NCBI GenBank assembly: GCA_003024785.1
Contig: PUQB01000253.1
Coordinates: 248,001-312,000 of the forward strand
Reading direction: 5' to 3'
Source of the DNA: Selaginella tamariscina
Taxonomy: Eukaryota; Streptophyta; Lycopodiopsida; Selaginellales; Selaginellaceae
Length of the DNA: 64,000 nt
The position numbers and the translations under genes were made by a program. The notes beneath the pieces are model-generated. The model made no database searches, was not told the DNA's origin, and saw only the letters and a program-made list of their open reading frames with translations. This document shows positions 24,324-36,376 of the stretch, in pieces; position 1 is the stretch's first letter; every line of letters starts with the position of its first letter.

Positions 24324-27154
24324 GGAGTTCTGTGTGCCATATCCATCCATTAGTTAGATATGCATGTATATCTCGTGGCTTATCTTTAAGGGGATACACA
24401 TCATTTTACGTACACACGTTAGATATGCATGTATATGAGTATATCTCGTGGCTTATCTTTAAGGGGATACACATCATTTTCCGTACACACGTTATCTCCC
24501 AACACACAAACAATTCCACGTCTGTGTGTGTGAATGAAACAAATACGAGCAAATAGATATTTTACCTCTCCATCTTCTAAAGGTGCATCACGTGGCTTCA
24601 TGTTGCGCTTCTCATGGGGATCAATGTGAGGAGACTCCTCGTACACACCTATTCCTCTGAACTTCTCATGACGCTGCCGCATTACGGCTTTCGTATCCAT
24701 TTTCAACAATTCCTGTTATTACCAATTAACATTTACTAATTAGAAGTTTACACACTAAAATCTCTCTAATACATTACTAATACAAAGCATTATAAATATT
24801 TAATGCTTATAAGAAATATAAGCATACCTCCATATGTCTTAGCAGCACTTCCTTTATATTGTTTGAAGCAGTCTTTGGATCATATTGTGCACCTCCAAGG
24901 GGTTCCTACAAAGGACACAAGTACATGTTATATGCATATGTATGCGTATATTGAACGTATATGTTATCTAGATGTGCATATATCGAAAAAGAAGACTTAC
25001 CGGAATGATTTCATCAACAATTTTGAGTTCCTTAAGATCTGTTGGGGTGATTTTAAGTGCTTCCGCAGCCTGAAATGACCATCGTTATATTGTAACAACT
25101 TATTATTAGCGCATATATACCTTGGGAAAGCATTTGAATCTTTCCACAGAATAGCTGCACATGCTTCAGGACTACGTAAATAAAACAGGAGCTAGTTAGT
25201 AAACGCGTGTGTTGTGTGTGAGAGAGAGAGAGAACCTAGCAACATAATAGACTGAGTTTTCCATCATAAGCATCTTGTTCCCACATCCAATAGCAAGTGC
25301 ACCACCAGAGCCACCTTCTCCAATGACTGTGGATATAATTGTACTTCAAGTCCAAACATTTCTCTAAGGTTCATCGCAATAGCCTCTCCCTGAACAATAA
25401 TTATTAATTTCTGTGTGCGTGCGTGTGTAGAGCTCGTACCTGACCGGTTTCTTCAGCTTCTACTCCAGCATAAGCACCGGGAGTATCAACAAATGTCAAG
25501 ATAGGGAACCCATGGTGTGCTGCATATTTCATCATTCTCAAAGCCTTTCGGTAACTACAATAACAATAATAACATTAAACCATAATAAATAATAATGAAC
25601 GTCATAGTAACAACATATATACTTACCCCCATGGTTGAGGCATGGCAAAATTACGGTGAATCATCTCCTTTGTATTCCTCCCTTTCTGTTGTCCTATAAA
25701 CATGAAGCTCATGCCTTCCATCTTTCCAATACCTGAGACTATTGCTGCGTCATCATGTCCCTCTCTATCCCCATGAAGCTCTATCCACTGTTCATGTGTA
25801 TACGTGAGAAGTAAATCGATAATAAGGTGTCTATCTATCTATCTGTGTGTGTGTGTGTGTGTGTGTGTGATTATATTAATGATGTAAAATGACAAACCTT
25901 GTCGGTCATGTTGAGGACGTGATCATAGAATGTGGGGCGGTTTGGGTGCCGAGCAAGACTTAGTCGTTGGACTGGAGTCAAGTTCTTGTAGAGATCTTGA
26001 CGCACCTAAATATACATTATTAGAGTTTGCGTATACATGATACCAACTGTAAAACAATACTATATGTATAAATGTACATATAATACACAGACGTAGAATA
26101 AGACTAACCTGCTTGTACTTTTGTTCTAGCTCTTTAATTTGTCCACTGAAGTCCATACCGGTTTGATTGGCTAGCTCTCGCACCTGTAACTATGACTAAG
26201 TTGATATTACATAAAAGGTGTATACATAATGCATTTCATATCTGTGAAATCATAATGATAAGCAACACACGTAGATGAAGTATGTGTCAATACAATGTTA
26301 ATAATACACACTCATTTCACATGATGGTCAAAAAAATTATATTTATATTTGCCACGACTACAAAATAAAATACCTTTTCTAAGAAACAATTATTAACACT
26401 AATATTTATATAAGATTATATTTGCAAGAAAAGTCTTGGAAAAGCATGAAAGTGCAAAATTATTCAAACGTACACATGTCACAGAGCTTCTATATACACA
26501 TTTATAATATAAATGTAAGAATGTAAGAATCTTTAAAGCTTTAAATAGTACACTATAACGGAATATAAGAAAAATTGAAACTGTTTATAACTCACACATG
26601 TCAAAAATCATGTAAAACCATTTATATTTATATCTTAAAACAGATACATTTCATATCCAAACTAAATATGTTAAAATTCATGAACGTTTTAACACACACC
26701 AGAGGTATATATATATAAGATCAGAGGGGCATTGCTGATCTACAATAAGAAGAACTATTAATAAACTTATCTAATACAAGAAATGTGGACATGCATGCAT
26801 GCATGAGAGGAACTTTTGGACTTACCTCCTCAATCTTGGCCTCAAGCTCGACAATAGGCTTCTCAAAGGGAAGAGTGACAGACTTGGGCTTGGATGCGAG
26901 CGGCTTGAACCTGCACAAGAGATTGAGGCATCCCCCTGCATCTCCCTGGTAATCTTCTTTGGCCACGGATAGCTCCATTCCTCCGGATCGCCCTTCTTCG
27001 CATCCACAGCCAGAGATTTGAAGGATTTACACGACTTCTTTGAAGGCCGCACAGAAAGAAAGATTTCTTCGCTCCGCAGGCTGCTCAAACTGCGCGAATT
27101 GAGACCGACCCTCGGAGAGAGGGCTGCGCCTGTGCAATCCATGTATCTGTTCAC
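24036..27154 (-). CDS. accA: Plastid acetyl-CoA carboxylase carboxyltransferase subunit alpha
   Basis: This subunit (CAC3 in Arabidopsis) pairs with plastid-encoded AccD to transfer carboxyl from biotin to acetyl-CoA, the first step of plastid fatty acid synthesis. Eleven exons: 26826-27154, 26109-26183, 25898-26005, 25627-25787, 25440-25554, 25236-25389, 25121-25171, 25001-25069, 24828-24905, 24566-24712, 24036-24140. The Ser-rich N-terminus suits a transit peptide. Core motifs are [23 protein letters not shown], written here with its acyl-CoA partners [28 protein letters not shown] and [13 protein letters not shown]. Three single-base losses from runs break the frame (CCCCC 26932-26936, G near 25341, AAA 25127-25129). 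The protein would be about 460 residues, without the 300-residue coiled coil of flowering plants. Exon 11 is the least certain. Confidence 0.92.
24356..24492. repeat. Tandem duplication in the last accA intron
   Basis: Two units (24356-24420 and 24421-24492) share AGATATGCATGTATAT, TATCTCGTGGCTTATCTTT and GGGGATACACATCATTTT in order; the second adds a short GAGTATA stretch. They are nearly identical, so the duplication is recent. Confidence 0.85.
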
Positions 27155-27301
27155 AGATTGAAGCCCTAAGAGATGGATTCCAAGAATGCTGCAAGACAGA
27201 GAGCACCTATAGATCGAAGCCCTAAGAAGGAAGGCAGCTCTGCGAGACGAACGAAGGTTTTGTGCTCCCTAAATAACTAGGATTAGTGGAGATTAAATGT
27301 G

Positions 27302-27311
27302 TTTAGGGTTT
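27302..27311 (-). promoter_or_regulatory. Telo-box upstream of accA
   Basis: TTTAGGGTTT lies about 150 bases before the accA ATG. Between them, GAAGCCCTAAGA words repeat near 27163 and 27213. Confidence 0.4.
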
Positions 27312-28319
27312 GGGTTTTGTCTGCATGGCATCGGACGGATGCTACGAGGCTATAGTTTGGCGAATGCCATTTCGACACGCGTAGAGTACATCGTCCGTAG
27401 ATTTATTTGGTGGTGGTGGGTGAGCTGTCCTTGACTCGCATAGCCTACATCGTAAAAAGTAAATGACAATTCGTTCGTTTTAATGTGTGTTAATGAAATT
27501 ATATTCATCACTTGTTTATATACAAAATAGAAATTAATTATTTGTTAAGTCTTAGATAACTTTTTTTAAGTAGACATACTTATCCAAGTATAGACACCTG
27601 TTGCCGTTCGCACACGTGTAGATACTATACTGATCAAATTATAAATATGTACATGTGTAGATGCTTGAGTACTATATATTGATTAAGACATAGCATATTT
27701 AAAAGAATAATGAGTTATTAATTATACTTCGTTGTTTAAACGAGGGCCGCCTGTTTTTTTTTTTCAAATTTCAAGTAAAAAACCTTAATTTTTTGAGATT
27801 TCTTCTCAGTAAAAACAGAAAAATTGAAATTTCCTTGTCTTAAGACTTTAAAATACAATTAAAAATAGGCAAAGTAAAAAAAGAGCAAGAATGTAACCAA
27901 AATACTCTGAATATTCTCAAGTATATCTTACCTTGAATATTCTAAGGAGTATACTGTACCCTAAAACAATGACATAAAGAGGCACAAGGTGAAGTGGGGT
28001 AAGCTCTTATTTTAATTTATATTTTTTAATTTATTGATATTTAACTTTCTCTTTATAGAAGGAAATTTATTGGTAGGCCAAAGAAACACAATCTTCATTC
28101 CTCCAATATTATGTTTCCATAGTTGATACCATTCATTTGGATTGAGACCTAAAGACAACTAAGTTTTGTTTCTACCCACATTACTGTTGAAGTTAAAAAT
28201 ATGAATAGAATTTAAAAATTTAATTGGGCTTATTTTGATACAGATTTTGATTTAGGTATTACATTTTTTTTAATAAATTATATTTTTATTTTAATTATTA
28301 CATAGAATTGCAACATTAA
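27312..28319. other. AT-rich spacer before the hAT-like fossil
   Basis: No gene is visible. The stretch from about 27990 may already belong to the 5' part of the transposon below, but no terminal inverted repeat could be placed. Confidence 0.45.
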
Positions 28320-31300
28320 ATGTAGATGGTTCAAAAAAACAAGAGAAAAGCAACACATTTACTACAATACAAGATCAATCAATTTTCAAATTAATGCTTT
28401 GAAAGTATACTTAAATCCAAGCAACATAAGCATGCTAAAGATATGGCCTTGAGGCCAAACAAAAAAAGGAAAGTAGGTAATTAAGAGCTATTAAATGGGA
28501 TTGAAAACTAATGAATCTAGAGTTTTGAAGCTTATTATATTAGTACATTACATGACAATTTCTAAGATACCTTTGAAACAAAGTCAAATTATGTTTATCA
28601 TGGTGCAACAAGAACTAAAAATATTTTAGTTATGTTAATCTTATTTTAATAAGGCAAGTGGTGATGTCATTTGCACAAATAGATTAAAGATAGCCCAAAC
28701 TTTTCAATTCTGATTGATAAAGCATAAATAAACCTTGGAGTTACATATCATTGTTTATATTCAATTTTTGGAAGAACATGATAAAGAAGATGTACAATGC
28801 ACTTTTCTTAAGTTACTTCCTATAACAAACGGATATGCAAAAAGTATGAACACTTTTACATGAACTTGATCTAAATATCTCATGATTAGTAACAAAAGGA
28901 GCAACAACCGTGGTTGAGAATTAAACTGGTGTAGTGAGTAGATTCATGACTTTATGTTCAAAAGTTGTTGGAATTCATTGTATAGCACACAGAGAGGCAT
29001 TAACAACTAAAGATAGGGTTCAAATTAATCTAGAATTGTTTGTTTTATTAGATAATCTTACAAATAAGATTTATAGTTGGATTGAAGATAATATGCAAAG
29101 GCATCAAGCATTGCAAAATTAGAAAGCAACTTATAGTCTTGCAAACTTACAATTACTACAAATCTACCAAGTAAGATGGTTGTCAAAAGGTTAAGTCATG
29201 TAGAGACTTGTTCATGCAATGCATGTAATTTCACACAATTGGCGAGATGCAAACAAGAGTGCTTACAAGCTCTTAACTTATTATTAAGTATATTTTTATT
29301 TCTTCTTTTCATTTTAAGATAGTGTTTTAATTTTTTATTTCACTACTAGGTACGATCTTTTCTTCATCTTCTAGATGATGTTTTTGCTAAGTTGAATAAA
29401 TAGTGAAATATTTCATAAAAATTTGATAAAGTGTTTCAAGATTGGAGCTTACTCGAAGGTAACAATAGAAACCTTAAAGGAGAGGTATTTAGAATGCCCT
29501 TTTGGTGGAAGATCTTCATTATTAACTAGATTTTTGAAGAAATCTAGTAATGGTGAGTTGATTTATGAAGATGAAGATGGTTGTAGAGTGGTTCATAAAC
29601 TTCATTACTTAGTTGCAAAAACTTTGAAGAGAAACCTTAGCACCAACAAGGACTTAGCTTAAATGAAGTAGCTGAAATAAAATAGGCAAGGTTAGAGGAA
29701 TGCATAGCAAAAGGGAAGGCTTATGTTCCAGCAACTATAATGGTTTAAATAACAAGTTCCCAGATGTTAGTTTCTTTAATGGGATGAAGAAATATTGTCA
29801 TAGTTTTTATTATGATTCCTTTTACTTTTAGACGTTTGATTGTTCTTATCGATCCGGTTAGGTGTCATTAAATATTTGCAAAAACCTTTGGGCGAAGCTA
29901 GCACTTTTATCTAGAAACTCTTACCCTGATTTCTATGTTCCAGTTAGGTTTTTGGGTGGTTCCGGTGAGTTCGGCATGTCGAATATGCTCTTTCACATAT
30001 ATTAAGTAATACATGTAGGAGTGTTCCTAGGTTCATGACTAAGTTCGTTACTTTTTTGCTAATGCAAGCTTTAGCTTGTGTTATTAAGGCACAGCCTTCT
30101 GTTGTGTTGTTAAGGCACAACCCTCTGTTGTGCTGCCCTAATTTTCAGACAATAAGGGTACGTCCCACCTTCATAGTAACCTACCTTAGCGTTGGCAAAT
30201 CTATGCCTAGAAGGTCTTGTTGGACTACATGTTCCAAGAGGCAGAGGTTGAGGTTTGTCTCTAGCCTCCCCCTTTACGTCAAGTTAAGTGTAGCACTCAT
30301 AACCAAGCAAGGCACATCCAATTATGGGCGTGGAATCTTGTTTGACAGGTTCACGTTACTCAGTTCCTAAGGGTTCATTAAGGGGTTTTAAAGTCCATGT
30401 TTGTGGCACTTGGTGCAGCTCTTAAATTTAAGGGATTATGGCATGATAGCCCACATCATGGAAGGTAGTGACACATGAAAATGTGACACTGGGTTAGACA
30501 TAACACGATACAATGCCCAAGGCATGCCCTTTGGGGTTGTTTCATGGGTTTGTCGCCAAGGGGTTGGATACTCTAGTAAATAAGCATACTTGTGCTCGCA
30601 CTAGGGTGCTAAGCCTTAGGCATCCGCTCAAAGGGAGGTTAAGTCTCATAAGTAAGTGTGCTTTGGCACACTTGGCTAGGGGAGTGTTCTCCTTGGAATC
30701 TAGGGGTTAAACAACCTAGGCTTGTGAGCAGGAGCCCTTTTATGAGGCACTTGCAAGGTCATATACTTAGAGTTATTTAAATTTAGTTTTAGGGAGTTTA
30801 CTTAGCAGAACACTCGTGTCCGCCTATGGCACATATTCGTGTCCTCATTAAGTACTAGCCCTAGGTCTAGGTTATGACTTGGTTAATCAAACCCTTAGGG
30901 GTTAGTTGTGGTTCAAGGTACCCCCTTGTCACCCTAAAGGGTTGTACTCCCGGATGAGGGTGGATAAGTGATGATGCCTTAGCTATATCATGGGGGTATG
31001 TGTGAGACACATCTCCTCTATGAGGTAGGACATGAGCCTGTCTAGGTCTACTAGGACAAGATCCTAAAGTCTACTTGGGTTATCCTCTAGGGTTCAGGGG
31101 ATGATCATTTTAGAGGATGGTCATTTTAGGGGACCTAGGTTAGGACTTTGAGTCTTCTGCTTAATTAAGCATTTGAGTCAGACTCTTGGGGTCATCCTAG
31201 AAGACTTAGCATTGCTCACACAGGTAATGACATCGGATGGCCACTTGGCAACCACGTGTTGCCATGTGCTGGCCTTATCGATTAAAACTTTAACATATAT

Positions 31301-31684
31301 GATGCTCAAGCTTGTTCAAGGAACTATGCAATAAGGCAACAAAACACTTCACTTTGGTTATAAAGGGTACTTGAGCATATCACCATTGATGATCAAACAT
31401 TAGTGAGGTGTTATAATGAATTGGCAGACTTTGCTATAATATTTTGCACAACTACAGGAGAACAAAGGTATGCATGAAGTTTGAGATAGCTGCTCTCAAA
31501 ATTGCCAATGGTGGGAGACACATCCTAGAATGATGAAATTGTGACAGGCATCATGACAATGCATACAAACACAACAGCATATGAACATGTCTTTTCACTA
31601 TAGAAGGAGACCAACTCAGAAATTTAATCGAGTCTGCATTTGGACACTCTTGATGCTTTGATGTTTCTCTACTCTAATGCAAAA
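28320..31684 (+). pseudogene. Decayed hAT-like transposase (DUF4371/ZMYM1-like), interrupted
   Basis: Scattered blocks read like a hAT-superfamily transposase: a basic KQHKHAKDMALRPNKK stretch (about 28417-28470), VVGIHCIAHREAL (28959-28998), a QVRWLS block near 29170, ETLKERYLECPFGGRSSLL (about 29471-29527) and the dimerisation-type HLDTLDALMFLYSNAK (31637-31684). Many stops and frame changes separate them, more than run-length errors explain, so this is an old dead DNA transposon. LTR-like copy B (29796-31295) is inserted before the last block, and copy C starts directly after it. Terminal inverted repeats and the eight-base target duplication were not found. Confidence 0.68.
29796..31295 (+). 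mobile_element. LTR-like element copy B
   Basis: 1500 bp from TGTCATAGTTTTTATTATGA to AAAACTTTAACA, matching copy A throughout. It splits the hAT-like fossil. Flanks AATAT and TATAT match at four of five positions. Confidence 0.75.
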
Positions 31685-33950
31685 TGTCATTGTTTTTTAC
31701 TATGATTTTTACTTTTACTTTATGCTACTTATCGAATTATGTTGACAAGCCCTAGATGTAATGAGAAATAGCCCCACTTAGTGCACTTAGGTGTTTAAAG
31801 ATAGTCTAACTGGCTGTCACTAAATACTTTAAGAAACTCTAAGTGAAGGTAGCATTTACCTTCTAAAATCTTACCCTTATTTTTGATGTCTTAACCACAC
31901 GCCCTAAACCCCTTAGGTTAAGGTTTAGGGTTGATGCATCATTAAGTTAATTAAGAATGAGATTTCGTGCTTGTCTACTTTACAAAACAGTAAAATGAGG
32001 GGGGTGGGGAGGGCTCTATCACATATATTAAGTAAGATATTTATTTTTTTAAGCTCTAGTTTGTGTTATCAAGGCACAACCCTATATTGTCATAGTTTTT
32101 ACTATGACTCGACCCTTTACTTTGGGATTTTTTAGATGTAGTAGGAAACAACCCGCTTAGTGCACTTGGGTATTTGGTGATGGTCAAGCCAAGTGTCATT
32201 AGGTATTTATAAGAAATTTTAAGCGAAGTTAGAACTTACCTTTTAGAAAACTCTCCCCCAGTTTGACATTACCAATTAGATTGTAACTTGTCAAAAAGAG
32301 TTAGGAACACCCCTAAGGTTGACCTTAATACCCCCTAGGGTTAGGTTTAGGGTTAGTAAGTTAGGTCATCTCATTTTCATTAAGGGCTGGCATTTCGTGC
32401 CAGCCCACTTACTCAATTAGGAAAACGAGGGGGGATAGGGCTTTGTCACATAAATAAGATAGAGTATATGTACTGAGAGTTCCTGGGTTTAAAAGAGAGC
32501 TCATTATTCTCCTATTAGTGCAAGTTATGTTTGTGTCATTAAGGCACAACTTTCCGTTATGCCGCCTTAACTTCTACATGACAGGGGTACGTCCCACCTT
32601 CAAGTTAGCCTACCCTTATCATTGGCAAGATTTTGCCCTTGTGATTGGGTACGTTATGCCCAAGGAGTTAACCAATTCTTTGGCCTACTTACCCGCTTGC
32701 AAGCTTGGAAAGAATTGCCCAAGTTCACATTTTATAAGACTAGTGGATAAGACTTTGCTTCGGCCACCTCACCCATACCAAACTAGGAACAATACTAGCA
32801 GCTCAACTAGCCCACACATCCTGACTCGTGAGGTGAGCCTTGACCTTGGACTTGGCCAACTAAGGGTGAGTTCCTAAGAAACTGGTTCTTAATGTGGTAC
32901 TTTACCAGATATTGTGGGGTATCTAGAGAGGGATTCTAGGTTGGCATATGGCAAGCCGCCTTCATGGCACCAGATAAAAACTCTGACATATATTGTGCTG
33001 CCTAAACTTCTAATGATAGGGGTATGTCCCACTTCGAGGTAGCCTACCCTTAAGGTTAGCGGATCCATGCTTGGGAGGTCTTGTTGAAGTGCACGTTCTA
33101 AGGGTTAAAGGTTGAGGCATGTCTCCAACTTCTTCCACGTCAAGCTTAGAGTAACATCCATAACTAAGAAGGGCCCATCCATGTCCTTATTCAACAATGG
33201 GCATCGGATCTTATCTAACAAGTTCTCTTTACTAAGTTCTTGAAAGTTCATAGAGGGGTTCTAGAGATGGCATATATGAGCTACATTTGTGGCACCAAGT
33301 GTAACTCTTAAATTTAAGGGCCTATGACGAGATAGCACCCACATCTTGGGAAACAGTGTCACATAATTCAAGTACATGGGCATTTACTCATATTACTCAA
33401 GGGAGGTTAGGTCTTGTAATTGAATGTGTTATTAACACACTTGGCTAAGAAGGGGTGTTCTCCTTGGGATCCAAGTGTTGAATGACATTAACAAGAGCCC
33501 ATTCTTGATGCACTCACAAGGTTCTATACTTAGGGTTACTTAGTATGTTCGCTTACAATGCACACTTGTGTCCTCACTAAGTACGAACCCTAAGTCTAGG
33601 GTATGACTTGACCACTCAAAGCCTTAAGGGTTAGTCGTGGTTCAAGGCCCCCTTGTTGCCCAAAAGGAGTTGTAATCCTAAACAAGCGCGATTCCTCAAG
33701 GAATAAGTGACAATGCCGTAGCTATGTCACGAGGGTATGTGGGACACGTCTCCTTGGTAGGGTTAAGACATGAGTATGTCTAGGTCTCCTAGGGTAGAAT
33801 CCTAAAATTATTCTTTAGGGTTCAAAGAGTATTCATTTTAGGGGATTTAGAGTAGGATCCTAACTCACATGCCTATTTAAGCATTTAAATCAAATTCTTA
33901 GAGTTGTTTTAGAAAACTTAGCATTATTCACATAGGGTGTTAATGCTGAA
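31685..33950 (+). mobile_element. LTR-like element copy C, host of copy D
   Basis: It starts TGTCATTGTTTTTTACTATG right after the hAT-like C-terminal block and can be followed to about 33950, with copy D inserted at 32088-32988. The text on both sides of D is continuous with the middle of copies A and B (the AAGGCACAACCC and TGTGCTGCC words). Confidence 0.7.
32088..32988 (+). mobile_element. LTR-like element copy D, nested, with target duplication
   Basis: 901 bp from TGTCATAGTTTTTACTATGA to AAAACTCTGACA, flanked on both sides by TATAT (32083-32087 and 32989-32993). This is the clearest copy: short TGTCA/TGACA inverted ends plus a perfect five-base target duplication define an LTR-type insertion. 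It is shorter than A and B and is younger than C, which it entered. Confidence 0.82.
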
Positions 33951-35022
33951 AAAAGAAAAAGTATATTCCTTATTATATTTATATTGTCTTGTGTATTTTG
34001 GTTATACCATTAGCCACACCATAAATATCTAGAACATATCATGGTTAAACTATGTACTTAGCTTACTACCTTCTTTATTAGAAACAAAAAACTTAAAAAG
34101 TAAAATGCTGACATTTTAAATCATTAAAAAAGTTTTAAGTATATTTATGGCGGGTTGTGTTTAAGGAGAAAGAGGGGAAAGGGACCAAGGGAAAGCAGAA
34201 AAGAGATTATTGTGTCATACATGTGATCTATGTATAGAAATGCACATAATACAGCTATAATAATTTCATTGTAATATAATAGAGAGAGAGAGACACACAC
34301 ACACAAACACAATAAAAGTACTCATCTTATAAAGTTATCACATTTGTATTAAAATTGTTGTATACATTTACTTTCATGATTCTTTTTGATTAATATTAAT
34401 TACATTTTTAAATATTTGATAATTATTTTTTTAATGAGAGTATTTGTGTGTATGTGTATACAATGGAAAACACGATTTAAAAGATTTAAGTTTGAATATG
34501 AATTAGAATTGATAAATTTGAATTTGAGTTTAAATTAAAGAATATGTATTTTGTTTGAGATATAACAAATTTGAATTACACTAAAAAAGGATGTTTTGTT
34601 AAAAGTGTGAAGAATTATTTTCTCATTTAAATATATAATACTACAAGTTATATTAGTGATGCATATTATCATATTTATTTAAAATGACATTAAAGACATC
34701 TTTTGAGATGCTTTATAATTTACAAATAATAAAGCCACCACAAGCATGTTGAAATCGATTTGTTAAGAATGAGAGTTTGTCTTTTTATTTCTTCCTTAAT
34801 ATATTTATGCAACACAAATTATTTATTTAAGAAATCCCCTCATGATGACTCAATTAGCTTGCTTATGAGAATGCATGTGTGTTAGAGTATTGACCTGAAA
34901 AAGTATCATGTGGTCATTGAATGGTCATCCAACATCATCATTATTTTATCCTCTTAATCTAGAAGACAAAAAGGCCAATTCATTTTATGAGGAACTATGT
35001 GATACATATAAATAACTTTCAC
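33951..35022. other. AT-rich spacer
   Basis: AT-rich with one AG/AC run at about 34282-34306. No gene seen. Confidence 0.5.
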
Positions 35023-36376
35023 TATCATAGTTTTTATTATGATTCTTCTTTACTTTGGACATTAACTATGTTACCTATTGAACTATGTTGATAAGCCCTA
35101 GGTGTAGAAGAAATAAGCCTACTTAGTGCAGTGATGGTTTAGCTGGGTGTCATTAGGTATTTGTAAGAAACTATGAGCGAAGCTAGCACTTCCATCTAGA
35201 AAATTCTTACCCTAATTTTTCGTGTCTCGGTTAGGTTTTTGAGTGGTTTCGATGAGTTCGGCATGTCAAATATGTAGGTTTAGATAACCTTAAGTACATA
35301 ACCTTGTGAGCCTCACAAAAGAGCTCATGCTAACAAGCTTAGGTCGTTCAACCCCTGGTTTTTAAGTAGAACACTTTCCTAACCAAGTGTGCCAAAGCAC
35401 ACTTAGTTACGAGACTAACCTCCATTGAGCGAATGCCCAAGGCTTAGCACCTAGTGCGAGCATAAACATGTCTGTTTGCTAAAGTATCCAATCCCATGGC
35501 GACAAATCCATGACACAACCCTAAAGGGCGTGCCTCGGGTGTTGTATCATGTAATATCTAGCCCAGTGTCACATTTCCATGTGACACTACTTTCCACGAT
35601 GTGGGCTATCATGCCATAGCCCTTAGATTCAAGAATTGCACCAAGTGCCACAAACATGGCTCCTAAATGCCAACTCTAGAACCCCTCAGTGAACCCTCAG
35701 GAACTCGATAAAGAAACCCTATCAACTACGAACCCACCATCATAGTTTAAACAAGGACACGCTTCTGTTTAGCTGTGAGTGTTGCTCTTAGCTTGACGTG
35801 GAGGAGGAGGTTAAATAAAAGCCTCAACCTCTGACCCTTAGAATGTGCATTCCGACAGGACGGATTCCCCAACGTTAAGGGTGAGTTACCCCAAAGATGG
35901 GACGTACCCCTGTCATCTGGAAGTTAGGGCAACACAATAAAGGGTTGTACCTTAATGACATAAGTTAAAGCTTGCACCGACAAAAGAGCAACGAACTCAG
36001 TTATGAACCTAAGAGCTCTCATACATGTACTACTTAATATATGTGACAAAAGCCCCCTCCCTGCTTTCTTGTTTACATAAGTGGGTTGGCACGAAATCTC
36101 ATTTCTAGAGGGAATATACTTGGTGAGTTAATTAATGACCCATTAACCCCTAAACCTTAACTTGAGGGTTTAGGTCATGGGTTAGGTCAACCCTTAGGGG
36201 TGTTTTCACCTTTTGCTTAACAGAACATTCGTGTCCGCCTACGGCGCACACTCATGTCCTCACTAAGTACTAGCCCTAGATTTAGGGTATGACTTGGCCA
36301 CTCAAACCCTTAAGGTTAGTCGTGGTTCAGGGTACCCTTGTCGCCCTAAAGGGGTTGTACTCCCAGATGAGGGTGA
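35023..36376 (+). mobile_element. LTR-like element copy E with an inverted core
   Basis: The left (35023-35275) and right (about 36204-36376) parts match copies A and B in plus orientation, while the middle, about 35276-36203, matches the same family in minus orientation. It begins TATCATAGTTTTTATTATGA. It reads either as an internal inversion or as two copies recombined. Confidence 0.65.

Noticed and set aside
30035-30370. Frames of 85-119 codons inside the LTR-like copies (also 32518-32877, 39074-39331)
   Set aside because: They are not kept between copies of the same family, so they are chance frames.
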